A DNA stretch of 64,000 nucleotides from Aureispira sp964445645 (GCA_964445645.1 CAYULH010000006.1:11383-75382), one strand, 5' to 3'. Shown: positions 35,611 to 45,033, numbered from the stretch's first letter. The notes: a model not told the origin generated them from the sequence alone. Numbers and translations are program-made.

Positions 35611-36597
35611 ATGAAAAAGTATATCGCATTTATCCTTATCCTTGCTACTGCACTTTCTTGCAGAAAAGACGTACCCATAGACGGGCCTAAGCTCAATGAC
35701 TTGTTTGGAGAATTCAACATTCTATCCGAATGGCAATTCAACACTCAAAATATTGATTTTGCAGCAGGCGAAACATTCCATATTGATTTGGCTTTATCCA
35801 AAACTAGTAACTGGCAATTGCGTATCACGGGCCTAACCAGTGGTGCCGAAAAATTGGTTACAGGACTAAATCAAGACCTCAATGCAGAGGCGTATTCTTG
35901 GGATGGGAGCACCACTACACTGCCTATGTTCAAGGCAGAAGATTGCCGTGTAGAACTCACCTTTCCGGGTGAAAGCGATACGATGCTAGTTGGTACGGTT
36001 ACCATCACGAGCCCCAAAGTCAACCAAGGGGTAGTTGTAGCCGACTTCGAAAATGGCTTTAACTCTGGTTGGTCAAGTTTCTTCCAGTCTGGTGCCAATA
36101 TGGATTTCCAAGTTAAAAATAATCCTGCTGAATCTGCTCAAGGTGGGGCTTATTACAATATGCAAGGAGAAGTGAATTGGGATTGGTTGATTGGATTGGT
36201 CAACTTTGAAGCATCTGCTCAGGGTATGACGACTTATCCATTAGCGAACAATCCTGACAAAGTTTTCTTCAATGCTATGATTTATGGCGAACCGGGGCTT
36301 GTCAACAGCTTGGTGTTGTTCCAATTTGATGAAGATGAAAATGGCGACGGTACTTTTGATGCTAACAATGAAGATCGCTTTGCTTATGAAATTCCTGTAA
36401 CTTGGGCGGGCTGGAAGCTCGTTTCGATGAGTTATACCGATATTGCAGCTTTGAGTACTGGTTCCGGTAATGACTCCCCAAACCCAGACAAATTAGTTAG
36501 CGTCAACATGCTTCACCTAGCCAACCCAAATTCAGGTATTGCCAAATCTAAATTAGACTATATAATATTTACAGAAAATGCAGCACTCAATCCTTAA
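35611..36597 (+). CDS. Lipoprotein with carbohydrate-binding-like domain
   Basis: A 328-residue lipoprotein (lipobox TALSC, Cys17). After an N-terminal beta domain (about 20-125), residues about 145-325 form a beta-sandwich with VVVADFENGFNSGWSSFF, MTTYPLANNPDKVFFNAMIYG and WAGWKLVSMSYTDI, the layout of CBM11/CIA30-like carbohydrate-binding folds. In this operon it takes the place that surface glycan-binding lipoproteins have in Sus-type loci. It overlaps the next gene by 20 bp. Confidence 0.75.
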   Translation: MKKYIAFILILATALSCRKDVPIDGPKLNDLFGEFNILSEWQFNTQNIDFAAGETFHIDLALSKTSNWQLRITGLTSGAEKLVTGLNQDLNAEAYSWDGSTTTLPMFKAEDCRVELTFPGESDTMLVGTVTITSPKVNQGVVVADFENGFNSGWSSFFQSGANMDFQVKNNPAESAQGGAYYNMQGEVNWDWLIGLVNFEASAQGMTTYPLANNPDKVFFNAMIYGEPGLVNSLVLFQFDEDENGDGTFDANNEDRFAYEIPVTWAGWKLVSMSYTDIAALSTGSGNDSPNPDKLVSVNMLHLANPNSGIAKSKLDYIIFTENAALNP

Positions 36598-37867
36598 TAT
36601 TTCCGTTCTTATAATTTTATTCCAAACTTGTGCTTTTGCACAACGTGAACCAGCCAGAGAGGTTACGATGGAGCCGGTAATTGTTGAAACAGATCCAGCA
36701 CCGAAGCGCGCTTTAGGCTTCAAACAACTCTCTTTGTATGATGAATCTGAACCAGAATTGTACAATATTCGTGGTTTTAATCAATTAGACATCTTCAAAG
36801 GTGAAATGACCACAGAGTTCTGGTCTTCTCCTAGAAACAAAACTTGTATTTCTGGCAAAATCGAAGGTGGTGATGCCCCTTACTTAAAAGTGAACTGGAA
36901 CCAATCTAGTGAAGCTTGTGATTGGGTAGGGTTTGGCTTTGGTTGGAGCAGTTGGGTTGGCAAGGATTTACTCTATGTTGTAGATACTTTGGCACTCGAA
37001 TTGACGGTTCGTGCAGTAGGCGAACCCATGTCTAACTTGCCTTGGGCATTGGGCATTGAAGATTACGCTGGTGGTCAGGCGTGGTTGGGTTACAACAAGA
37101 AGTTCTTAGTTGGAGAAACTATATCCAACGAATGGACTAAAGTGCAAATGCCATTGACCGCTTTTCCTTTTGAGGCCAATGATGTAGATTTGAGAAGTGT
37201 CAAGCAATTGCTCATTCAGGTTTTTGGCAAAGGAAGTATTGAAATTCAGTCTATTCAACTAGTGCCGTATGCACGCAAACCCAAAAAACAAGCTGTTGCA
37301 GCTCCTGCTTCCACTTCAACAGTTGCTATTGATGGCAACTTAGAGGATTGGGCCAACGACGAATTCCATCCAATCAATGAGGACAATAAATTTGCGGTGC
37401 GCTATACCAGTGATGCTTTGTTTTTTGCTTTTGACATCAAGGATGCCACGCCTATGCAAAATGAGCATCAAGGCGACCAACTCTGGAAAGGGGATGCCAT
37501 TGAAATTGCTTTGGCTACTAATCCTATGGCTGACCCCAAACGTGGATTTTTGTGGTTGAGTGATAAGCATTTTGCCCTCAACTGTGGTACAGACAATGCC
37601 TATTTGTGGGATTGGACAGAGAAACAGAAAAACAGCAGTGCGACTTACAAATTCCAAAAGAATGCCACAGGCTATACGGTAGAAGTTGAAATTCCGCTAA
37701 CAGATATAACCAAGTATCAATTGGACCAAGGTGATACCATAGACCTTGAAATTGCTGTGAATTTTAATGAAGGCGATAAGAGAAAAGAACAGTTGAGATG
37801 GAACAGTACCCTTGAAGAGGGCTTCCACCTCTCGCCCAAAAAATGGGGAGAATTGCTCTTGAAGTAA
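36578..37867 (+). CDS. Secreted protein with CBM9-like C-terminal domain
   Basis: A 429-residue exported protein (signal peptide ending CAFAQ). Residues about 45-225 form a beta-sandwich (a CBM-like domain with WVGFGFGWSSWVGKDL). Residues about 240-429 match the CBM9 family: VAIDGNLEDWAND, LFFAFDIKDATP, LWKGDAIEIAL, and a terminal ending in WGELLLK. CBM9 domains bind reducing ends of glucans and xylans. It closes the operon, overlapping the lipoprotein by 20 bp and followed by a terminator. Confidence 0.8.
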   Translation: MQHSILNISVLIILFQTCAFAQREPAREVTMEPVIVETDPAPKRALGFKQLSLYDESEPELYNIRGFNQLDIFKGEMTTEFWSSPRNKTCISGKIEGGDAPYLKVNWNQSSEACDWVGFGFGWSSWVGKDLLYVVDTLALELTVRAVGEPMSNLPWALGIEDYAGGQAWLGYNKKFLVGETISNEWTKVQMPLTAFPFEANDVDLRSVKQLLIQVFGKGSIEIQSIQLVPYARKPKKQAVAAPASTSTVAIDGNLEDWANDEFHPINEDNKFAVRYTSDALFFAFDIKDATPMQNEHQGDQLWKGDAIEIALATNPMADPKRGFLWLSDKHFALNCGTDNAYLWDWTEKQKNSSATYKFQKNATGYTVEVEIPLTDITKYQLDQGDTIDLEIAVNFNEGDKRKEQLRWNSTLEEGFHLSPKKWGELLLK

Positions 37868-37896
37868 TTCTTTGTTGGAATCTAGTTATATACAGA

Positions 37897-37938
37897 GGTG
37901 GTAAGCATTGAAAGTGCTTGCCGCCTTTTGTTTTTTTT
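37897..37938 (+). terminator. Terminator of the glycosidase/barrel operon
   Basis: Stem GGTGGTAAGCA (37897-37907) / TGCTTGCCGCC (37915-37925), 11 bp with two G-U pairs, 7-nt loop, then TTTTGTTTTTTTT. Confidence 0.8.
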
Positions 37939-38037
37939 GGGGGGGGAACATTTTCAAGCATTGTTCTTATTGAGAATATAGATTCTAAATCCTATTTTTA
38001 CCTTTTTCTTTAATAACAACCAGCTCTTACCTAGTCT

Positions 38038-38751
38038 ATGCACCCAATCATCCTATTCCTCTTCCTACTGCTCTTGGCAAGCACTCCTCTCTACAGCCAG
38101 CCCAAAAACCAACAAATCCCCGAAGAAAAGATTTACGAAGCCATTTTGGACACGCTTCAGCAATTGCACGAGTTTGGTTTTTATCATGCAACATTGGTGC
38201 ATCGTGATACCAGAAGCTATGCCGAAGGTGCTACAGATACCTTTGTGGTCTTTGACCCAAACACCTTTGAGGAAATCAAAAAGCTAGGCATTGATCTAAA
38301 AATACAAGAGGACAGCATCAATTTGGCCGAAGCCAAATTATACCAACAAAGAATAAAACATCCTGATGGCTTGTTTTTGATAGAGAAAATCAAAGCAGAT
38401 GCTCTGCACCGATACACTTACCTACCCGATTATATCGGCCTAAAGAATTATCCCGACCTCCAATCGATGGGAACACTTGATGATGCTATTCTTAATCAGA
38501 ACAGCATAGGGAAATACCAAGTACGTCGCCACACTGCCAGCAATAGAAGCCGCTACAAATACGCCATCAAGGCTTTTATAAGCTTTTCGGGCGTTCAGTG
38601 GAATGACAAACGAAGCCATTGTATCGTGGAATGTGGTTATCACTACCGCTACAAAAACAAGGGAAGCTCTGGAGCTGGTTTTCATGTCATGATTAAAGTC
38701 AAGCGCAACAAAATTCAGATAGAAAAATTCATTGGTTTGTGGCAAGAGTAG
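38038..38751 (+). CDS. Secreted hypothetical protein
   Basis: A 237-residue exported protein (signal peptide about 20 residues ending LYSQ). The N-terminal half is helical (KIYEAILDTLQQLHEFG) and the C-terminal half has a basic beta-rich stretch ending VKRNKIQIEKFIGLWQE, with one Cys pair candidate (HCIVECGYHYRYK). No family recognised. It is separated from the carbohydrate operon by a terminator and is convergent with the GH16 gene, so a role in glucan use is not implied. Confidence 0.65.
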   Translation: MHPIILFLFLLLLASTPLYSQPKNQQIPEEKIYEAILDTLQQLHEFGFYHATLVHRDTRSYAEGATDTFVVFDPNTFEEIKKLGIDLKIQEDSINLAEAKLYQQRIKHPDGLFLIEKIKADALHRYTYLPDYIGLKNYPDLQSMGTLDDAILNQNSIGKYQVRRHTASNRSRYKYAIKAFISFSGVQWNDKRSHCIVECGYHYRYKNKGSSGAGFHVMIKVKRNKIQIEKFIGLWQE

Positions 38752-38854
38752 ATGCCTTGGGCTTGTTTCTTTTGATTCCTTCATTCTGTGACCCAACAGC
38801 AGCCCTTAAAGTAATATTGCGTACTTCGATATAGATATAAAACAACAACCAGAA

Positions 38855-38896
38855 CAAAAAATAAGAGTAGCGATGAACCTGTGTTCACCGCTACTC
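38855..38896 (-). terminator. Terminator of the GH16 gene
   Basis: 14-bp stem 38865-38878 / 38883-38896 (GAGTAGCGATGAAC with one mismatch) and loop CTGT. On the minus strand it is followed by TTATTTTTTG, as expected for GH16 transcripts. Confidence 0.7.
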
Positions 38897-38941
38897 CTAT
38901 TGATATATTAATAATTCTATTGCTTTTGTCAAAAAAGCGTA

Positions 38942-40555
38942 TTATAGTTTCACAAAGGATTTGACAGCTTTGCCGTTTTCGGAGAAAAATTCTACAAAAT
39001 AAGTTCCTGTCTTGAGAGCAGAGACATCAATAGTAGTAGGATTATTGCCTGTTAAAACCACTTTGCCCGAAATATCTATGATTCTATAGTTATCTATTGA
39101 TTCTTTAGCAACAACAGTTAAAATATCTTGTGTAGGGTTGGGATAAATGGATATAGCTCTGTTAATTTCTCTTACGGTACTCACATTGGTATTAACAATA
39201 GATTCTCCAATAACGACACTACCCAAAGCAGCTTCATCAACAGGATTGGCATTGACACCACGAATAAAAAATCCATATTGAAGTACTAAGCCAGAAGTGA
39301 GATCGGCCGAATCGGCCGTAATAGAGAAATTGCCACTAGGAGGCAGATCCATAACCTTAGTTCCCCCCAAAGCATCAGCATAACCATTGGCAGGGTCTAG
39401 TGCCTTGATAAACACCTTTGCTTGATACTTGCTACTGTCTAAGGTATACGAAACTACGCTTCCTGTAAAAGTAAAATCTGCTCCCAAATAAGTTGCCCCC
39501 GGTTCTACATACGTAGAAGCCTCCATCACTTTATTGCCTTCACCTGTTGTTTGATTGACCCAATAAGCATCACTAGAATTATCTCTGTAGGTGTTAAAAT
39601 TGGGCTGCAAGGTCAATGTTCCAGCAGTGCCTATATTGGTATTAAGCGTAGATTTGGCATCTCCCAACGCCCAATTAGAACCAAAAACATACCCACCTCC
39701 GTTGGCAGGCGTTTCAAAAACATTCATATAGGTTGTCCAATTATTGTTAGCATCAAAATCCACTACATTGGCACCAGTGCTAGGCTTTTGGTAAACTCTG
39801 ACATAATCTACCAACATGGTATTAACGGCTGGAGTAGAGGCATTGGGCGCACCGGGCCAGTTTCCTCCCATGGCCATGTTCAACAACAAAAAGAAAGGAT
39901 TATGAAATTCTTCTGTAGAATTTAGCCCATTGGTAATCGTTACTTGGTGGTATAAAGTGCCATTGATGAACCACTTAATCGCATCTTCATCCCATTCGAC
40001 AGTATAAATCTGAAACTGACCAGCATTAACAGCGGTGCTTTGACCAAGGCTGTTGTAATTATTAAAAAGATTGTAGTGGATGGTTCCGTATATATTCGGC
40101 CCTGTATTGATATGTTCCATAATATCAATTTCGCCACATTGCGGCCAACTCACGGTAGAAATATTAGAACCGAGCATCCAGAAGGCAGGCCAAAGCCCCT
40201 GCCCTATAGGCACTTTGATTCGGGCTTCTATCTTTCCGTACTGAAAGCTGTAGAGGCCTTCTGTCTTGATGCGTGCAGAGGTATAAGCAGAACCTTGAAA
40301 CTGTTGTCGCCGTCCTATAATGTGCAGATACCCCGTATCTACCTTTATATTATCAGTATTAGAGGTGTAATACTGCAATTCATTATTTCCCCAACCACAC
40401 AAGTTGGGGCATCCCGTACCAATTTCGTGTACCCATTTTGTAGCATCCAGTGTAGTTCCGTTGAACTCATCAGACCATACTAAATTGTATTGAGCTTGAA
40501 CAGTGCAAGCATACGATAATAGCAAAAGGAAAAAAATATTCTTTACGTTAAGCAT
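38942..40555 (-). CDS. Secreted GH16 laminarinase with accessory domain and T9SS signal
   Basis: A 537-residue extracellular endo-beta-1,3(4)-glucanase. The signal peptide ends CTVQAQ. The GH16 jelly-roll spans about 25-262, with the catalytic signature GEIDIMEH, giving Glu142 (nucleophile), Asp144 and Glu147 (acid/base), and WPAFWMLG before it. Residues about 265-460 are an accessory beta domain beginning VVDFDANNNWTTYMNVFE that also exists alone at 40871-41752. The C-terminus (IYPNPTQDIL, then GTYFVEF) is a type A T9SS sorting domain, so the enzyme is exported. Confidence 0.96.
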   Translation of the reverse strand: MLNVKNIFFLLLLSYACTVQAQYNLVWSDEFNGTTLDATKWVHEIGTGCPNLCGWGNNELQYYTSNTDNIKVDTGYLHIIGRRQQFQGSAYTSARIKTEGLYSFQYGKIEARIKVPIGQGLWPAFWMLGSNISTVSWPQCGEIDIMEHINTGPNIYGTIHYNLFNNYNSLGQSTAVNAGQFQIYTVEWDEDAIKWFINGTLYHQVTITNGLNSTEEFHNPFFLLLNMAMGGNWPGAPNASTPAVNTMLVDYVRVYQKPSTGANVVDFDANNNWTTYMNVFETPANGGGYVFGSNWALGDAKSTLNTNIGTAGTLTLQPNFNTYRDNSSDAYWVNQTTGEGNKVMEASTYVEPGATYLGADFTFTGSVVSYTLDSSKYQAKVFIKALDPANGYADALGGTKVMDLPPSGNFSITADSADLTSGLVLQYGFFIRGVNANPVDEAALGSVVIGESIVNTNVSTVREINRAISIYPNPTQDILTVVAKESIDNYRIIDISGKVVLTGNNPTTIDVSALKTGTYFVEFFSENGKAVKSFVKL

Positions 40556-40870
40556 AAGTAGAATAACTTTAAATAAGTTTGGTGTGTAGGTAAGCTATTT
40601 TCTTGGTTATTTACAAAAAAAAAATAGCAGCTCTATGAATGTAACATCTTACTATTTGTTCTGAGCTTGAGGACAAAGTTTTTATGTATGAATTGGTGAT
40701 TCAAAACTATAAAGAGTAGTTCTTTTGCTATAAAGAACTATGGTTGTCCTGTCCTGTACTAGAACGAGAATAGTGATGCCTACAATCAAAAAGCTACTAT
40801 TATAAACAAGAAACTTGTTATGAAGTTGTCCTATAAACTTAGAACAGCTTCATAACAATATCTCCATGCC
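40556..40870. other. Intergenic region between GH16 and accessory-domain genes
   Basis: 315 bp without a gene. It contains the downstream hairpin of the accessory-domain gene (40815-40858), a second hairpin AGTTCTTT (40718-40725) / AAAGAACT (40732-40739) and, nearer GH16, GCTATTTT / AAAATAGC around 40593-40627. The GH16 promoter should lie in the left part. Confidence 0.55.
40815..40858 (-). terminator. Terminator-like hairpin after the accessory-domain gene
   Basis: 11-bp perfect stem TTGTTATGAAG (40815-40825) / CTTCATAACAA (40848-40858), 22-nt loop, 12 bp after the stop at 40871. On the minus strand it is followed by a moderately T-rich GTTTCTTGTTTA. Confidence 0.5.
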
Positions 40871-41752
40871 TTATTTCTTGATGAAAGTGTCAATTTCTTT
40901 TCCACTTTCTAAGGTAAACTCTACATAGTAAGTACCTGCATTCAAAGCTGATACATCAATAGTGTTGGTATTGTTTCCAACCATTACTGTTTTACCTAAA
41001 ACATCGATGATTCTAAAAGCTTCGATGTTTTTGTCTGTATCAACAGTCAATACATCTCTTGTAGGATTAGGATAGATATTTACAACAGAAGGAACATCCT
41101 GAATTCTATTGATAGAGTTGTTGGGATCCATTGCAGTAACTACTACGCTTCCTAGAGCTGCCTCATCTGCTGGATTAGCATTTACACCACGAATGATGAA
41201 ACCATACTGTACAATCAATCCAGGTGTTAAATCAGCCGCATCAACCATTACAGAAAAGTTTCCGCTCATAGGCAAATCCATAATCTTAGTACCACCCAAA
41301 GCATCTGCAAATCCACTGTTAGGATCCAATGCCTTAACAAATACTTGTGCGGTATACTTACTAGTATCTAAGGTAAAAGACATTACACTACCAGTAAAGG
41401 TAAAATCTGCTCCTAGTACACTGGCACCTGGCTCTACAAAAGTAGCTGCTTCCATATCTTTATTTCCTTCACCTGTCATCGTATCAATCCAGTAAGGATC
41501 ACCAGGGTTATCGGCATAAGTATTAAAGTTAGGTTGTAGTGTCAAGGTATTGGCCGCACTATCTAGTGTAGATTTGGCATCGGCCAAAGCCCAAGAAGAA
41601 CCAAAGGCATAAGCACCACCGTTGGCAGGCGTTTCAAATACATTCATGTAAGCAATCCAGCTAACATTTGCATCAAAATCTGTTACTGTTTGTGCTTTTG
41701 TTGTAAATGTAACAAAGAGCAAAGCAATAAAAAGAGTTAAAGAAGTCTTCAT
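40871..41752 (-). CDS. Free-standing accessory (CBM-like) domain protein with T9SS signal
   Basis: A 293-residue exported protein: signal peptide ending FTTKAQ, one beta domain (about 22-215) beginning VTDFDANVSWIAYMNVFETPANGG, then a T9SS sorting domain (IYPNPTRDVLTV, then GTYYVEFTLESGKE). The beta domain is closely similar along its whole length to residues 265-460 of the GH16 enzyme (shared FETPANGG, STLD/STLN, TLTLQPNFNTY, GADFTFTGSV, FIRGVNANP). With no catalytic domain, a secreted glucan-binding protein is the simplest idea, by inference. Confidence 0.85.
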   Translation of the reverse strand: MKTSLTLFIALLFVTFTTKAQTVTDFDANVSWIAYMNVFETPANGGAYAFGSSWALADAKSTLDSAANTLTLQPNFNTYADNPGDPYWIDTMTGEGNKDMEAATFVEPGASVLGADFTFTGSVMSFTLDTSKYTAQVFVKALDPNSGFADALGGTKIMDLPMSGNFSVMVDAADLTPGLIVQYGFIIRGVNANPADEAALGSVVVTAMDPNNSINRIQDVPSVVNIYPNPTRDVLTVDTDKNIEAFRIIDVLGKTVMVGNNTNTIDVSALNAGTYYVEFTLESGKEIDTFIKK

Positions 41753-41794
41753 AAATTTTATAAATTAATGTTTGAGTAAAAATAATGATGTTTT

Positions 41795-41832
41795 GCTATA
41801 TTGAATATAGCACTAGTTTAGTACTAAGCTAG
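41795..41832. promoter_or_regulatory. Paired palindromes upstream of the accessory-domain gene
   Basis: Two adjacent dyads: perfect GCTATATT-G-AATATAGC (41795-41811) and the imperfect 20-bp palindrome CTAGTTTAGTACTAAGCTAG (41813-41832). They lie 43-80 bp upstream of the start at 41752 and look like regulator binding sites. The neighbouring Nudix-type regulator is a candidate binder. Confidence 0.5.
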
Positions 41833-41896
41833 TCAATTCTTAAAACAAATTACATCTTATTGAGTATAAAAAACAAACTATTTTCTTGCCTTTTAA

Positions 41897-41904
41897 CAAA
41901 GGTA
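41897..41904 (-). promoter_or_regulatory. -7 promoter element for the accessory-domain gene
   Basis: On the minus strand TACCTTTG matches TAnnTTTG. The 15-bp inverted repeat at 41915-41949 lies just upstream, over the -33 region, and the paired palindromes at 41795-41832 lie downstream in the leader. Confidence 0.45.
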
Positions 41905-41914
41905 AGACAAAGTA

Positions 41915-41949
41915 TTGACACTTTTGGTACTTTTTACCAAAAGTGTCAA
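41915..41949. promoter_or_regulatory. 15-bp perfect inverted repeat, operator or terminator
   Basis: TTGACACTTTTGGTA (41915-41929) / TACCAAAAGTGTCAA (41935-41949), 5-nt loop. It is 17 bp after the Nudix regulator stop, but on that strand the run of T precedes the stem and does not follow it, so it is not a normal terminator. Its place over the upstream promoter region of the next gene favours an operator. Confidence 0.5.
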
Positions 41950-41965
41950 AAAAAAACAGTTTTTT

Positions 41966-42661
41966 TTACATTTTAAAGGCGTAATGCTCCTCATTGACCA
42001 TTTTTTGGTACTTCTCGTTGTCAAAAGAGTACAATCTTGCAGGTCGATGCCGCACATTTTGTTGTCTTTCGTTGTGTTTGATTAATGGAATAGATTTGAT
42101 TTTTTTTCTAAAATTTGCCTTATCCATCTCTATACCAAAGACATATTCATACAATTGCTGCATGTCATTGAGTGTAAATTTTTCAGGCAAGAGCTCAAAA
42201 CAAACAGGCTGAGAAGCTAACTTTTGCTTTAACAATTCAAAAGTAGAATCAATAATCAGATTATGATCAAAAGCTAGCTGCCCAACCTCATGTACTGGCA
42301 TCCACGCTACGGCATCTGCCCAAGAAGAAGCCTCTGCATTAATATCATCCATTTTTACCAATGCCAAATAGGCACAAGTAATCACACGCCCTTGAGGATG
42401 CCTGTTGGGTGTGCCAAAGGTCTGCACTTGATGCAAATCGATATTATCCAATTTGGTCAAATCTTTTAATATTCGAGTAGCAGCCTCAGGCATGTCCTCA
42501 TCGGGATAAATCAAGTCGCCCGGAATAGCCCATTCGCCCAAAAAAGGTTCCATAGCACGCTTGATTAACAATACATTGACTTCTCCATCTTTATAGCCAA
42601 AAATAACAGCATCTAAAGAAAAAGAATAAGAAAAAAGTTTATCAATTCCTATTTTGTACAT
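41966..42661 (-). CDS. Nudix-fold transcriptional regulator (NrtR/AraR type)
   Basis: A 231-residue DNA-binding protein: an N-terminal Nudix-like domain (about 10-150; LDAVIFGYKDGEVNVLLIKR, GEWAIPGDLIYPDEDMPEAA) and a C-terminal winged helix (about 155-225; FTLNDMQQLYEYVFG, FRKKI, HRPARLYSFD). The Nudix box lacks the REUxEExGU residues (it reads RILKDLTKL), so it should sense and not hydrolyse. Bacteroidota relatives such as AraR control sugar catabolism. Sitting between GH3 and the accessory-domain gene, it probably regulates this locus. Confidence 0.88.
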   Translation of the reverse strand: MYKIGIDKLFSYSFSLDAVIFGYKDGEVNVLLIKRAMEPFLGEWAIPGDLIYPDEDMPEAATRILKDLTKLDNIDLHQVQTFGTPNRHPQGRVITCAYLALVKMDDINAEASSWADAVAWMPVHEVGQLAFDHNLIIDSTFELLKQKLASQPVCFELLPEKFTLNDMQQLYEYVFGIEMDKANFRKKIKSIPLIKHNERQQNVRHRPARLYSFDNEKYQKMVNEEHYAFKM

Positions 42662-42679
42662 TTATGACTTATTTAAGTT

Positions 42680-42689
42680 NNNNNNNNNN
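42680..42689. other. Assembly gap (run of N)
   Basis: Ten undetermined bases. They lie between the GH3 gene and the Nudix regulator, so the last codons and stop of GH3 and any intergenic signal are unknown. The true gap length may differ from ten. Confidence 0.98.
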
Positions 42690-45033
42690 GGCTGACATCT
42701 ATCTGAATCTCTGTCCAGTCATAATATTCATATTCATCGGCATCTGTGGCAACAAAGAGTTCCTGATCATCTATCATAACTTTGAAAGATCCTTCTTCGA
42801 CAACCCATTCATTATTGGCATTTACAAACTTAAGGTTATCGGTGTGAATAAGAAAATCTACTACTTTAGATTCATTAGCGGCTAATGGTATTTTTTTAAA
42901 CGCTTTTAAACGTTTATTGGCAGGGACTACCGAAGCATACTCATCTGCTATATACAACTGTACGGTCTCTTTGACAGCACGGTTACTCTTATTCGTTACT
43001 TTTACTTGTATCTTTACAGATTCACCTTTTTTTAACTCTTTGGTGCTCAAGGCTAAATCTGAATATTCCAAAGTACTATAACTCATTCCAAAACCAAAAT
43101 CCCACTGTGGATTATAATGGTCAAAACCATTTGTTTTGGCACGAGCTGTACTTCTAGGATGATCATAAAACTCAATCAATCCATCATATCTAGGATAGGT
43201 ATACGGCAATTTACCACTAAAGTTCTCTTCTCCATAAACTAATTTGGTTAATGCCTTGGCACCATAATCTCCGGGTAAGTAGGTTTGGATGATTGCGGCC
43301 GCTCCATCTACAATGGTACGAATAATACGTGGTCTACCCTCTGCCAATACCAAGATTACTGGCTTGCCTGTAGCATAAGCCATCTCTGCCAATTCCAATT
43401 GTGCTGGGTCCAAATTGAGCGAAAGAATATCCCCTGGTTTCTCGGTACCTGGAAATTCTCCCAAACATAATACAATAACATCACTTTGTTTAGCTTTGGC
43501 CTTAAAATCATCGGGATCAACCAAACGACTGGTTTCAAAGTTATCTTTCATATAGACCTCGGCACCTTGTGCAAACAAGCAATTTTCTTTGCCCAACTGC
43601 TGTATAAATGCTTCTTTGATATTGGGTACACCCTTGGTGTTATAAGTTGTATCTCCTCCTTGCCAAGTATGCGTCCAAGCACCATTCAAGAAGATCAAAT
43701 TATTAGACGTGGGACCAGTTACCAATACTTTTTTTCCTTTGTCTAATGGCAAAATACCATTGTCATTTTTGAGTAGTGTAATGGACTCCAATGCTGATTC
43801 TAAAGCGAGTTTCTTGTAGGCATCTTCACCAAATTTAGGATATTTTTTAGCTTGATTTCTATTCTTTTCAAATAAACCTACTTTCATTTTTACACGCAAG
43901 ATTCTACGCACCGCATCATTCAAACGCTCTTCGGTAATTTTTCCTTCTTTTACACCTTTGATAATGTATTTGATATAATCCTTGTACTGTGGATTGTAAG
44001 GCACCATACTCATATCTACCCCTGCATTAAAACCTTTGACAGCCGCCTCATACAAGCTACTTCCTACACTATGCACGGTGTGCAACATAATAAAATCTTC
44101 CCAGTCTGAAACCGTAAAACCTTGGAAACCCCACTCCTCTTTGAGTGTCTTGGTCAACAAGTTATGATTGATGTGCCCCGGAATACCGTTTACATCTCCA
44201 CTATTGATCATCAAGGTCAAGGCTCCTTTAGATACAGCCGACTTGAACGGAGGCAAATACAGCTCTTGCATATACTTTTCGGGAATCCATGCAGTAGTTC
44301 TATCTCTACCACTTACGGTACCACTATACCCTACAAAGTGCTTGAGACAAGCAGCCGTATGATAAGGATCAATTTCTCCTTCTCCTTGATAACCTTCCAC
44401 AATAGCATCGCCCAAGGCTGTGATTAATACAGGATCCTCTCCCAATGTCTCAAAATGTCTGGCCCACAATGGTGCTCTGCCCAAATCCAATACAGGCGAA
44501 AAATTCCAGTGAATGCCTGAAGCTCGTGTTTCATAAGCTACTACTTCGCCAAACTGGCGTGCCAATTCGGGGTTCCAAGTAGCTGCCAAACCTATTTCTT
44601 GAGGAAAAAGAGTAGCTCCTACTGTATAATTAACACCATGTATAGCATCAATACCATAAATAATCGGAGCTTTGGTTTCGCCCTTATCAAATGGCGTATA
44701 TACATTATCTTCTATGTATTTCCATTGATCCATAGTGAGCGTATGGGTTACTACGTTCAATATAGAGCCAACTCCATACTCTACTAAGGCTTCTTTTAAT
44801 TTGTCGGGGTCAAATTCAATAGGTTCAATAACCTTATTCTCTGAATCACGCTTTAAGACAGCATCTAATGTAATTTGACAAGTTTGCCCTGCTTTTTCCT
44901 CCAGTGTCATGCCCGCAAGAATCTTATCAATTTTTCCTTCTATGGTAACGTCTGTTGTCGTAGAGGTGGATTGGCAAGAAGCAAAGGTAAATAAGAATAA
45001 AAACCAACCAACCAAAATACAGTGATGTAGCAT
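42690..45033 (-). CDS. GH3 beta-glucosidase lipoprotein (3' end lost in gap)
   Basis: An enzyme of about 781 visible residues that releases glucose from beta-glucans. It is a lipoprotein (lipobox FASC, Cys20). The GH3 N domain has ARHFETLGEDP, KHFVGYSG and the nucleophile Asp310 in GFQGFTVSDWEDF. The C domain contains LLKNDNGILPLDKG and DVIVLCLGE, and a fibronectin-III-like domain ends the protein (GFGMSYSTLEYSDLAL, then VPANKRLKAFKKI). The frame runs into the N gap after TEIQIDVS, so the C-terminus is not determined. It is probably co-transcribed with the Nudix regulator. Confidence 0.93.

Noticed and set aside
35235..35744. 169-codon minus-strand ORF across the barrel/lipoprotein junction
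   Set aside because: Antisense to two well-supported exported proteins.
37868..38037. Small gene between the CBM9-like protein and the secreted protein
   Set aside because: The stretch contains only a terminator and A+T-rich sequence.
40040..40483. 147-codon plus-strand ORF in the GH16 gene
   Set aside because: Antisense to the catalytic domain; no domain of its own.
41915..41949. Terminator of the Nudix regulator
   Set aside because: On the gene's strand the T run precedes the stem and the sequence after it is not T-rich, so an operator is favoured.
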